A stretch of 64,000 nt of DNA from Symbiodinium natans (lineage: Eukaryota > Sar > Dinophyceae > Suessiales > Symbiodiniaceae): positions 1-64,000 of the forward strand of contig CAJNDS010000380.1 in NCBI GenBank assembly GCA_905221605.1. The letters are read 5' to 3'. The position numbers and the translations under genes were made by a program. Of the stretch, positions 53,852 to 64,000 are shown in pieces. How positions within the stretch are numbered: the stretch's first letter is position 1; every line of letters starts with the position of its first letter. The notes beneath the pieces are model-generated. The model was given only the letters and a program-made list of their open reading frames with translations, was not told the DNA's origin and searched no databases.

Positions 53852-55237
53852 TCAGCCTGAGTCTTCAGCTTGAGGCTTCGAGACCCTACCGGTTCCTTTT
53901 TGGAATGGAATGGACCCCTGCGCCTGACAATGTGGCGCACCAGCGGCACGCCTCCCCAACGAAACTTCCAGTAAGGCGGACCTTGGACTGAGACTGAGAA
54001 CGCGTATTGGTTCTTTTTGATCCTCGCTGAAGAACAACATCATACAATAGTCCGATAAAGGGTGCGGCCACGAGCCTCGTGTGGCTTGGGCTTCACAGTT
54101 TAGAAGATAGAGCTTGCGCCCTACGGGCAGGCAATACTTAATGCCCTGCATGCCCAAGTTCTGGAGCTTGCCCAGGTGTTCTGTTTCGGTCCACAGGTGC
54201 CATGATCTGCACAGTAGTAGGTTCCTAGTTCACGTTCTTTACACCCCCGATTGGGTTGTTTAGAATAGCACGCTGCATCTGACCTCTCCATACCAGGCAC
54301 CTCAAATGCTGTCATGACTCGGTCATGGATGAACAGCACTTCCTTGAAACGCGCGGGGCAGACGTTGACATTGGATTCCAAGAACTTCAATATAGCCCAG
54401 TTCGGAATGTGGATGATCGTATCCTGGAAGCAGAGTCAGGTCTCCTCTGTTGGTCACACCGATTCTGCACTGGTACATATGTCTAGGATTGAGAGCGCTG
54501 TCCCGATCTGCAATTCAATGGCTGCGCTACGGTGCGCTCTGTTATACCATTCGCTTCACAAAAAATAGCATACTATAATATGGTACGGTAAAGCACAGTA
54601 CTGCAGCAGTGCTGCACTTGACCTGGGTGCCGCACTTTGGTGATGAGCAGGTCTGCTGGCGGCAGCTCTTTCATTATGTCCCCAACTTGAAAGCTTGCGG
54701 AGCGCAGGCCGTATTGCCGGGGCGTCTTGTCCTTCTCACAGGAGCAAACTTAAGGACACATTTTTCAGATTTCAGTCGAAGTACGAAACAGAAACAAAGG
54801 AAGCGGACATGAGAGGCGCCCCATATCCAGGCACTGATCGGTCGCTATTGTTGCACCAAGTTTCCCAAGCTGCACGCTCCGCTCAGACCGGAGCGTGCCA
54901 TGCTGCTTAGGGCTGAGAAAGCCTTAGGGGTTTTCGGTTTCGGACTTTGCGAAGTTTAGGGGCGAAGGCCTTTGTCAGTTTCTGCAGTGGGACAGGAAAA
55001 GTCCTGAAAGAAGGCCGTGTTGTCCTCAATCATCTTCGGGGTGATGTCCACCCCAAGGTAATCCTGAACGACAATCCCCCAACCCCAAGCCTCTACTGAA
55101 GCGAACTCCCAAGAAGCATTCCCCCAAAACCCCAAACCAGCTAAAACATCCTTCCCCTCTGTCGTGAAATCTTGAGGGTCAAGGTAACCCTTGAAGACAT
55201 CTATAAGCAGCCCAGACCCTATAATCCCTACCCACAA
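53852..55237 (-). CDS. Divergent second copy of the class I methyltransferase, partial
   Basis: Three blocks on the minus strand align with the 42248-43150 enzyme. Block 1 (55237-54956) has VQDYLGVDITPKMIEDNTAFF, matching YTGVDLLQEMVDANQNF. Block 2 is an exon at 54423-54301 (acceptor CTTCCAG|G) reading IIHIPNWAILKFLE and ARFKEVLFIHD, matching LQHMPNVDIFRYLI and RFKYVIFAN. A GT-AG intron (54161-54300, phase 0) joins it to block 3 from 54160, reading NLGMQGIKYCLPVGRKLYLL. The link between blocks 1 and 2 is not resolved, and the part corresponding to LPQADLLL is missing from my reading. A class I SAM-dependent methyltransferase is therefore inferred, possibly decayed. It shares strand with the whole 42-55 kb cluster. 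The true start is not found. Confidence 0.45.
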
Positions 55238-58200
55238 GCTGCATGCAAAAACCTAAGCCAAGCTCAGACTACTACGCTGCACGTTTGTAAGCTGTAGTAG
55301 TTGGGCAGAACTACACAATACTACACTATCGTATACTGTAGTTCTATGTTCTGCTATACTGCAAAACAAAAAAATTGTCCTGGCCCGACCAGCGCACGCC
55401 GCGCTGCCAGCCGGACGGCCAGTGCCCGGAAGAAACGTCCACCACAGAGCTAATATTCCTGACTGAAATGACCGCTTTGAATGGATTATACTAGGCACCT
55501 CATTGGGATACTCCTGCCACAGGCATATTGCTTGACATGCGGGGTTGGAATCGCTCAATTAAGGGACGCATTGCTTTAGATTTCTGTAGGAGCAGTGGCT
55601 TTTGCGTAAAGGTTCACCGAGGGTTGCAATACAACGCCGAGCACAACCTCCCGTCCGCCTCTCCGCCAGGAAGGAGCCGAACCACTTGAGAAAGGGTTGG
55701 AGCTCCTCTGGGATGTTATTCGGACTTAAGCAGCTTGCATCTTAAAGTCTCATGGCCTGTAACTAACACTCCATGGCAGACATGGCTTCGAGGCGAACTG
55801 GTACAACTAAGTTAACTAGACCCACAAGCTCCAGGCACTGTAGTGACTGTAGTGTCGTCTTTGGCGGTGGTATGTGGTGCCTGCACCCAATCTGACCTAA
55901 AAGGCTCCTCCGCCTCGGCGCTCGAAGCCGTCCCGCTGACAGCCTCGTCCCAATCCTTCCAAGGACTTTGTCGTACTGCAGTATTCGAGAAAAATCCGAG
56001 AGCACAAAAAAAACTGCTGTACTCTACAGATTGACGGCAGAAAACTATGGAAATTCAAAAATGCAGGCATACACTCTGCTAAAGTAGCCACGGAAACTAT
56101 AATACTAGGACAAAAGTTCGCCACACACACTGAAGTCAACTCATCAAACACGGTGCCTAGCCGACATGGGGAGCCTTCCGCTGGAAGTATTTACAATGTG
56201 CATAGTACAGGAAATTAATTACTCCGCCACGCTGGCCATGTAAAATGGCCCTCAGGACCACTCCGCTTCTCCGGCACAACTGTATGCTGGTGAGAAGAGA
56301 TTCCGCATGTCGAAACTTTCGTCGGTGATGTACAGGATTTGGGATGATTTGGGGGTGGGCTCACAATCCTACCAGTGTCGAAGAGAGAATGCTTTGAAGG
56401 CGACCAGTGCAGCATTTGAGGATACCGTCCATCCCCATGCTAAGCATAAAAGTTGCCACGGGACTGGGACACAGTCTTAAGTTTAGTGAGTGGGGATTTT
56501 GTGTCTCAAGCGTGCCGGGGTCTAGTGTAGGGGTTGAGGGTTCATGGGGACAAAACGGAAGCAGGGTCTTACCTCCGACACCTTCCTTTGGAAGTTTCCC
56601 AAGCACCCTTACAGACCACATAGGGACAGCTTAGTTTGGGGAAGCGACGTTATGAAGACAATCCCTTAGAAACCCTTTGCTAGCGGAGAAGTCTTATGAA
56701 AACTCTTCAAGGCTTATGGCTACTACCCTGGTGTCCTCTAGGCGCCCCTCTTTCCACTGCTCAGCCCTCTTGGCATAGCCATCGAAAGCTTTTTGAGGGT
56801 CCTGCCACTATCATGAACAGTCACGTCATACGCCACCGATGCAATCTTACAGCAAGTGCCCTACAGTGCAACAGAATACAGCACAACACGGTGCAGCATG
56901 CCAAAGTGACATAATGATTGCCAGAACATTTGCGAAATTTCGCATCGCATGTGTCCTGTCCACCGCCGGTGTCACAGTGATCGCAGTTGTCCACGATCAG
57001 GCTCCGAATGTGGTACCTTCACAGTACAGTCTTGTCGGGGCAACCCAATAGAGCAGCTGCACCGTCTTTGCATAGCTTATCAGTGCGCCGCTTTTTCAAT
57101 ACCTGACTCTTTTTTCTGATTTGCCATAGTATCCTGTCCGTTAGGCGGGACTGCGCAGCACTGCCCATTATTCTCAAGCCTGGGCACCCAGCCCAGCTAA
57201 GGAGAGCAACCGCAGCGGAGGAGGCGACCAATGTCCACAGTCCCATTTGGTCGTGGGAGCCACCAGGGTACTATCGCAAGATACTTTCGTAAAGTCATTC
57301 AGCAATGTGCAGACTCGTGCAGGGTCCTCTGTAAGCTAGTGTGCTGTCAGGCCCTCGTTCCTACCCCATTACCACTCCGCTGAGTACACAGGAGGCAGAG
57401 TGTAATCACGCCACGTCTACTGGACCCAACGTCACATAATGTCACTGTCTACTTCTTTGAGCCCGGCGGGTGGCCACCCAACCATCTTGTCTGTCGATTC
57501 AGTGACCACAAAGTGAAAAGGCAGAGCCAACCTCGCACACTGCGCGGTGGATTGGCAGCCGTCAGATGGCGATGTGTCCTAGTTTCTTTGGGAGCTGCAC
57601 TGGAGCTGCCATCGCATCCGGCCTGTCTGAACTGCCATGGACTTCAAAGCGAAGAGATGACTTGGTAGCGGCATTTGTCTTTCATGTTGCTTCCCACTAC
57701 ATACTCCGCAGACCTACTACCTGTTACTACCTCAACCTCTGCACGCAAGAGCCACGACATGTTGTAAACCCTGCGTCTGCCCCACATCGTCCCTCCGTCT
57801 CATGCGGAGTCTGCTTGACAGCGATCGAGGTCAGGGCCGAATGAACCCAGGGTTTAGGGCTCAGCAAAGGCTGAAGATTTTGGATTCCTGATTCCCCAAG
57901 GCGGTCAGGGAATACTCGGCCCCGACTTCAGGGTTTGGGGTTGCCGAAAGCACTGAAGCAACCTCACAGCATCGTGCAAGGCCGGCTGGCTACAAAAGAA
58001 CACTCTGGGCGGCATGGTTGTGTGTCTTCAAAACAAGTCACAGCCAAACGTCGCGCAGTTGCACCTCTCAACCCTCCATTGACCCAAAAACTCTATGACG
58101 AACTGTGAACAGAAACGAAGATCGCCTCCCACAAGAAAAATGTATCTTCAAGAAACAAATCGGGGTTCCAGAAGTTGGACCCCCTCAACGGCTTTGCCGT

Positions 58201-58392
58201 GCTCAACTCGCCGCCACGCGTGGCCTTGGCTCAGTCAGTCTTGGTTGGACGACGGCTCGGCTTTGAAAGCCAAAATTCTTGAGCTGTTCTCTGTGTGACC
58301 TACTGGTGCTGAACGGGGGGGGTGGGGGGTAAACGTAGGAACTACTCTAGGATACCATTCTAGGGTTTCGGAACTGTGACAGGAACAATTAC
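55238..58392. other. No gene recognised; one signal-peptide-like frame
   Basis: A minus-strand frame from a real ATG at 57246 down to 57019 begins with a signal-peptide-like stretch (MGLWTLVASSAAVALLSWAG) and then becomes Lys/Arg-rich. It could be a first exon for the minus-strand gene downstream of it, but this cannot be shown. Nothing else is recognised. Confidence 0.3.
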
Positions 58393-59523
58393 TTACGCTT
58401 CAGGGTCCAAGATGCTCTCAGCCGGCTTGCTGCGCCATCTGGGTTGCCGCTGTGGGAGAAGCTGGTAGCGGGGTGTTCCCGCTATACCTCCCGAAGTGCT
58501 GAAAGTGATATGCCACGCTATCACGCGCTTGCAGCATGACCCAGCAAAATGACTCAGCACTTGGGCTCGGAAGCGCTTCGGATCTGTGGTGCCTGATGGG
58601 CCACAGAGATCAAACGCCCAGAGCCTACAAAAGAGATAGCCCCCTATAGGCTTTAAGAAACCCCAGGGATTTTTTCTTGGGGGAGAATTTTTTGTAGAAC
58701 GGAAGGCAAAAGCCACAAGCCGAAGGCCTAAACCTTAACCGCAATCCTCAAACTTCGGACCACCCGGGCCCTCCGTGGCGCACCTGCTGCGGCTTTTGCG
58801 CAGGTAGAACAGCAAATAGAAGAGGGGAATGCTGCCGTACGTCCTTCGATTCAGGGGGGCAGGTTTAGGGTCGGTGTCTGCGCTGAGGCTTCTTTTTGGG
58901 ATCCCTCAACCTTAGACCCTAACCTGAGTTGTCATCTCTGAGTAGACCCTACCAACACTCTGAACTTCCTGAACCCTAAACCGGGACTCCCGAGGCCGCG
59001 AAGCCACAAAACAATGCGGGCGTAGGCGCACGACGGCACCGTAGGGAATTGGGAAGATCCTCGCCCAGGCGACATGGAAGCAGTAGGCATACCTCAAAAT
59101 GTCGAAGACCCGGCTTCGGGTTTTAGTGTTGGGGAGGGGGTGGGTTTTGGTCGAAGCGGCTAGCGGTGAATCCGTGGAGTCGTCCCGCACAGCCCTGTAG
59201 AAATACAAGACTTTATGCTTGAGCCATTTGTTGTTCTTGAACCATCGTTTGAGCCAACACGTCACAATCATCTCACTTCGTTTTTGCTTCTTGACAACCT
59301 CGGAGAAGTTCGCAGAGATGCTCAGCTATTGAGAGGCTGGTACCACTTGATAGCACATGTTCATACTTGTTTAGCAATCGTACTCGGATTTTGAAACCAG
59401 TTCTCGGACTTAATCTGTTTTGGTATCCGATGTTCTGCATCCCATGTTTCTCCCAACAATAACGTGGTGATAAGTAAACTTGAACATACAAAACGTACAA
59501 TCTCGTGCGACTTTACTGTGAGA
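58393..59523. other. Two unassigned minus-strand frames
   Basis: Frames 58716-58393 and 59271-58912 on the minus strand have mixed composition and read plausibly as protein (for example WLKRWFKNNKWLKHKVLYFY and IFPIPYGAVVRLRPH). No domain is recognised and neither is confirmed as an exon. Confidence 0.25.
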
Positions 59524-59582
59524 GGTAGGTCTTGGGCGGCGGGTCCGTATATATATATATATACATACATATATATATATAT
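59524..59582 (+). repeat. TAGGTCTTGG/G-rich/TA module
   Basis: TAGGTCTTGGGCGGCGGGTC, then CCGTATATATATATATATAC and further TA units. Same order as the modules at 38.3 kb and, reversed, 31.0 kb; here the G run carries two C. Confidence 0.55.
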
Positions 59583-60750
59583 CGAACAAATTATCCTAAT
59601 CCCTTCCCTCTAACGTGGCAAAAGCCCCCAATTCTTAAAATTAATGTCCCCTCACCAAAGGGTGTTTCGAAACCCTTCAACCCCCCGACGACTGGACGCA
59701 GCCGCCTGAACTGAACTGCGGCAGCACTTTGAACACCAGCCCTCGTGGGCTGTATAGAGCCACCGCTTCGATTTCTGCAGCACTTGTGCTGCCTCTTGGG
59801 TCGGCGGCATGAGCCGGAGGCTCTTTAAAAATTGAATTAAAGCTCGGGGGCGAGGGCCCCTTGACGTGACGCCTTTCACCTCCCAGTCCACTCTAAAGGC
59901 TTAGGACTTAGGGGCTTCAGGTTTTAAGAGCTTAAGGCTTTGAGTGCTTAACGGGCTACAAGGAGGGGAATCAAACAAACCGACATCCCTTGACCTGCAC
60001 GTTCCAAACCAGCCCATCGCAACCAGAAACGCCCGAGGCCCCAAGGCCCCGCAAAAATGTTTTCCTTTGGACTCGCCACCCTACATGCGATCATGCTGCA
60101 GCGCCCACGGGTTCAGCCATTGCGTCACGCCATGCGAGTCGTAGCTGTTCAGCGCGTCCGTGACCATCAGAGTCACGAAGGCCTTTGAAAAAATTTAATT
60201 TGGGCCAAGCAGTGTCCCATAAACCCCGAGCTGCGAAGCCCTCGAAGCCTCTACGGCTCAGGAGGCCCTGGGGCGATTTATTGGGGGTGCCTAGCTCCCG
60301 ACAAGGTCCTGCTACAAACAAGCTGAAGCTCACTCCTTCAAATCCTAAACCACAGCCCAGCGTCAAGCTCGATGGTGCGGTACCGGAGGCGCTCCCAAGT
60401 TGTGTTGAGCGGGTTTAGGTCACCTGGGTTTGGGGGATTGAGGGCTGGTGGTGCTTTGGGCTTTCTGGATTATTCTGGTTTTGGGTTGAGGGTTGCAAGG
60501 CTTTGGGCTTTTGGCTTACGGGTGATGGTTTGGGGTTGAGGGTTGAACGTTTTGGGACGAGGGGTTGCAGCCATACAAGCCATAGCCCCGAAATCTCCTT
60601 AGACCCCCAAAAGCCCAAAACCCTCAAACCCACAACTCCCAAAGCCCAACGCTGCATAAAGTTTCCCTGAATTTGGCGTTAAGACTCCCTAGCATGGAAC
60701 ATGTTGAGTCCCGGCTTTTTGCAGCAGCTTTAAAACAAGCAAGCCCGGGC
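59583..60750. other. No gene recognised
   Basis: Includes GGTTGAGGG/GGTTTGGGG-rich stretches at 60420-60560 that look like strongly drifted TTTAGGG-type sequence. Confidence 0.4.
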
Positions 60751-61087
60751 TAATCCGTTCCCCCTAATATAAAAGGCCCCCCCCCCTCCCCCCCCCCCCC
60801 CTTGTATAAAAACCCCCGAAGGGTTTTTAGTATTAGGGGGGGTTCTTATCGTTTGTCCGAGAAACCAGCCCGGTAGCGAGGGGTCAGGGTTAGGGTTTAG
60901 TTAGGTTTAGGGTCGAGGGTTTTAGGGTTTAGGGTTAGGGTTTAGGGTTTAGGGTTTAGGGCCTCCACCCCCCCCTAATCCCCCCCTAACTCTGTAGAGG
61001 TTTTAATAGGGACAGACCCGGGATCGGTATTTGGGGCCGGGGGGATTTTTATATTAGGGGGGTATTCATATTAGGGGGAATGGATTA
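60751..61087. mobile_element. Small TIR element carrying TTTAGGG repeats
   Basis: The left end TAATCCGTTCCCCCTAATAT (60751-60770) and the right end (61068-61087) are inverted copies with one mismatch. The 337-bp interior has C and G runs, TATTAGGGGGG motifs repeated in inverse orientation, and at 60890-60962 a TTTAGGG/TTAGGG array. No gene. TA or TTA at the outer edge may be the target duplication. Confidence 0.65.
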
Positions 61088-64000
61088 CAAAGCAAAGTGG
61101 AGATGGCGGGAGAGCGGGGGCTTCCCAGAGTCAGGTTCAACATGTTTGTTGCAGCCGTTCGCTACATACCCGGGCCAAATGTTCGAGCCATCGGCAGCCA
61201 TGCACCTCGAATCCTTCTAGTCTCGCACCATTCTTTGGAAGGCACCCATAGCAGAGTTCTCGGCAGTGTCGTTTCCCTACACTGGCTAGCGGAATAATTC
61301 TACCCTGGTTAAAACAAATACTACATGTATATTCCGGAAGAGGACCGAAGGGGTTCGGTTGATGTGTCAGGAGTCCACGGGGAAGATGGCAGGGCATGGC
61401 AACAGTTCTTGAAGTGGAAATTAATATGGAAGCCCTGAGGTAAACAGATAGAATAGCTGGAGGGGGGGCCAGGGGATCAACGAGGGAAGGGTCTAGCTCA
61501 CAAGCGGAGCCAGCGAAGTCGAATGTGACGTGGAAGGAAATTATACTGTCTCAAGATAAATGAGCGCGCCGAAGGATCCTGAAGCGGCCGCGTGCGAAAG
61601 CCTCTCCGCAGAGACCCCCAAGACCTCATACCCCCCAAGCCACCTTGAACCTCAACCCCAAACATCCCCAAACCCTAAACCATCCTAAACCTTAAACGGG
61701 GTCTGATCCCGGTGGCATCTGCCCGAGACCTCCGGGTTGCTGAGGAGCAGGATGACCTCGGTGGAGGCTTGGGACCGCAAGCCCTGGTGTAGGGTCTGTG
61801 TACTTGGAGGTACTTGGAGTCTCGTGGGTTGTTATAAGTGGGGCTACTGTGGCGGCTTTGCGAGCTTGCAATCACCGATGAACGCCCATGAGCCTCCGAT
61901 TGCGGGACTTTGGGTCTGGGGCTGAGAATCTGCCAGGGGAAGGGGGGGGGGGGATTTAGCAATGCAGGGTCTACAATGTGAACGTTGCTGTCGCACCTTC
62001 AGTGCACGAGAGACAAGGACTGAGGGTCTGTAACTTGGGTATTGTGCAAGTTCCATGCGATTCATCGCAGCATGCATCGAACCCAACATATCATCGTCAC
62101 ATGTGATTCACGAACAGGTGATGAGTTCTGCTCGGGATCGACGACCCCAAAGCCCTGACCCTTGTAAGCCCTGAACAAGTTCTGGCCTGAGGCTTAGGGT
62201 TGAAGAACGAAAAACCCTTGTGCTTCACCCCAAACCTTCAACGTCTGAGCGCGCTCCAAGGCCAGGGCTACCAGGAACAAGATCCAGTATTGTCGTACCA
62301 AGCCGGCCTTGGCAAGGTCTTGAGCCCGGGACACCCAGCAACCAACAGTAGGTAAATGAGAACCTGTTTTCGTCGATGGGGCGTTCCAAGAACACCTTAC
62401 GAAGTGTTGAAGTGGTGGACATCGTATATCGAGCCACAAGACTACGTGACAAAGAGACTAAACAAACCCACCCGCCCTGCCCGCCCACACTCCAAGAGTT
62501 CGGGTTTTTGCAGGGTCTGCCTGTGATTGTGACTGCCTTTTGAAGTGAGTGACCCTCTTGAAGATTCCTCTCTAGTTCCTGCACTCCTCCTAAATCCCTA
62601 AGCCCTAAGCCCCCCCCAAACCCTACCCCAATGTCCAAACCCTCAAACTGGGTCGCAGCCGCACGCAGGTTCAGGATCTATATAGGTCTAGTTGTAACCG
62701 CATTGGGTTGAAGACTTGGGGTGGTTCCCTATTCAAAATACAAGGCATCTGTTCGAAGGGTTCCCAGGGGTCTCCCAAGGATCAAGGCGTGGCAATGGCC
62801 CGTCACTGCCGGCCGTGCTAAGGATGGTGCGATGGCTCTCTTCCCCTTCGCCGGCCACTGGAAGGATACCTCACACAAAGAAAAGAATCATGATTGCAAC
62901 TCACTAGGCCCACTAGGCATGCAAAACAAATCAAGGTCGGATCCACGCTGGAGAAAAGAAAAACCCTACGATGGGATCGTTATTTGTCTGTGTGGCCAGA
63001 TTCCTGCACAGAAGGCCCTTTAGGGGACCAGGGTGGTGGGAGCAAGAAGGGTATGGGAGAATGGTAAACTCCGCCGGCAAAGCACCATGCCCACGACAAA
63101 GACATCTGGGCCCATCTGATGGCTGCCGCTGCCTTAGCGATGGGACTACACCCCTCTCCCCTACACCCCAAAACCCAAAATCCTATTCCATTCTACACCG
63201 TGAGCGCCGAACCTGAACTTATTGTCTTGCTGGAGTGGGGCTTCAGCCTCCGATTTGCGGGAGGCTCTAAGTTGCGAATTCGGTCTTGGGTCCGAATTGG
63301 GTCCGAAGCCGCCAAAATGGTGTGTTTGGGTGGAAGGAAGTTGTGCGTCTCCTGTGTAGGAATGGGGAGGCCTCGAACCCCAAATCCCAGAGCCCTTTAA
63401 CATTTCAAACGATTTTCCTTCAATGCCCTTGCAACCCTCAAGCCCCGAACATCGGATATACCAAATCGGCTCATTTCGGCTCAGGCTGCTAAAGGGGATG
63501 AAGGCGTGCACAGAGTAGCTGACCACCAGCAAAATCCATGTTGCCTCGGGTCAGGTCCCGCTGAGGGTTTGAGGCTCTGGGGGCTCTAGCGCAATGACGG
63601 GTTCTCTGGGGCGCTGGAGCCTTAAGGCTTTAAGGCTTAAGGGGGGTTAGCTAGGGTGTTGGGGTTTTACGCCCTAAGGGTTGAAAGCGCCCTGAAAAGC
63701 CCTTGTTACCCCTTGGCCCCTAAACCTGGGTGTGTTTCTCGAGTGCTTCGGAAACACCTTGCACCCCACACCCTACAACCCCCTAAACTCCTTAAATTCC
63801 CTAGATTCCTTTAAACCCATACAGAACTGGTTGGTGCTTGCTCATGGCTTGACACTCCTGGCACAGAAGTTACTGAAACCTTGGATACTTAGGAAAAATC
63901 CTTTCACCATCAAAAAACCGATAACCCACTATGAATGTCGCTGAACAATTGACCTGAAACCCTAGACGTGAGAAGTCGCTAGAACCCCTGCCCTCGGAAG
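61088..64000. other. No gene recognised
   Basis: Mixed-composition sequence with scattered ACCCTAAACC-like fragments (61665-61700, 62585-62640, 63770-63810). A minus-strand stretch near 62330-62440 (TLRKVFLERPIDENRFSFTY) reads like coding sequence but has no recognisable context. Confidence 0.4.

Noticed and set aside
1-64000. tRNA, rRNA or other structural RNA genes
   Set aside because: No stretch could be folded by eye into a convincing tRNA or matched to rRNA; a covariance-model search would be needed.

Overview
The window reads as nuclear DNA of a dinoflagellate. Four things point there: interstitial telomeric arrays of the TTTAGGG/CCCTAAA type; a nine-exon gene at 13158-16044 whose eight inferred introns all begin with GC and end with AG, mostly followed by G; protein families I associate with dinoflagellate genomes (a gag-like/YVDD reverse-transcriptase element, a PIF1-type helicase element, an ankyrin protein with an SHQW-type N-terminal domain, FkbM methyltransferases); and a very low density of genes in a sea of satellites, foldback repeats and homopolymers. 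The species cannot be told from the sequence.

Layout. 0.6-3.8 kb: a decayed retroelement (gag-like part, then RT with a YVDD box) that ends on a short CCCTAAA run. 3.8-5.4 kb: broken, mostly unrecognised coding remnants. 5.8-7.7 kb: an AT-rich island with remnants of what look like Polinton-like-virus/virophage genes (a lipase-like hydrolase and a capsid-like fragment), cut off by a satellite. 7.7-12.9 kb: satellites, a perfect long hairpin, degenerate telomere-like DNA, a palindromic 49-bp array and a foldback element. 13.2-16.0 kb: the GC-AG intron gene (757 aa inferred). 16.2-16.9 kb: a non-autonomous element with 18-bp perfect terminal inverted repeats and TA duplications.

17.5-25.3 kb: a conserved gene is split by about 6.6 kb of DNA. 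The insert holds several CCCTAAA arrays, satellites, a twice-present telomere-adjacent 361-bp repeat and a GC-rich, twice-frameshifted Helitron-like helicase. A 106/107-bp piece of the host gene is present on both sides. 26.8-28.9 kb: a minus-strand ankyrin protein. 28.9-42.2 kb: almost entirely repeats, including a 4.1-kb C-rich block, plus an orphan RNase H fragment of a retroelement.

42.2-55.3 kb: a one-direction (minus) cluster of SAM-dependent methyltransferase and glycosyltransferase genes: a membrane-anchored class I methyltransferase, a probable glycosyltransferase-FkbM fusion, an FkbM-multispanning membrane protein, and a divergent second copy of the first family. These could act together in modification of glycans or secreted molecules, but only co-location and shared strand support this. 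55.3-64 kb holds no gene I recognise, apart from one inverted-repeat element carrying TTTAGGG repeats.
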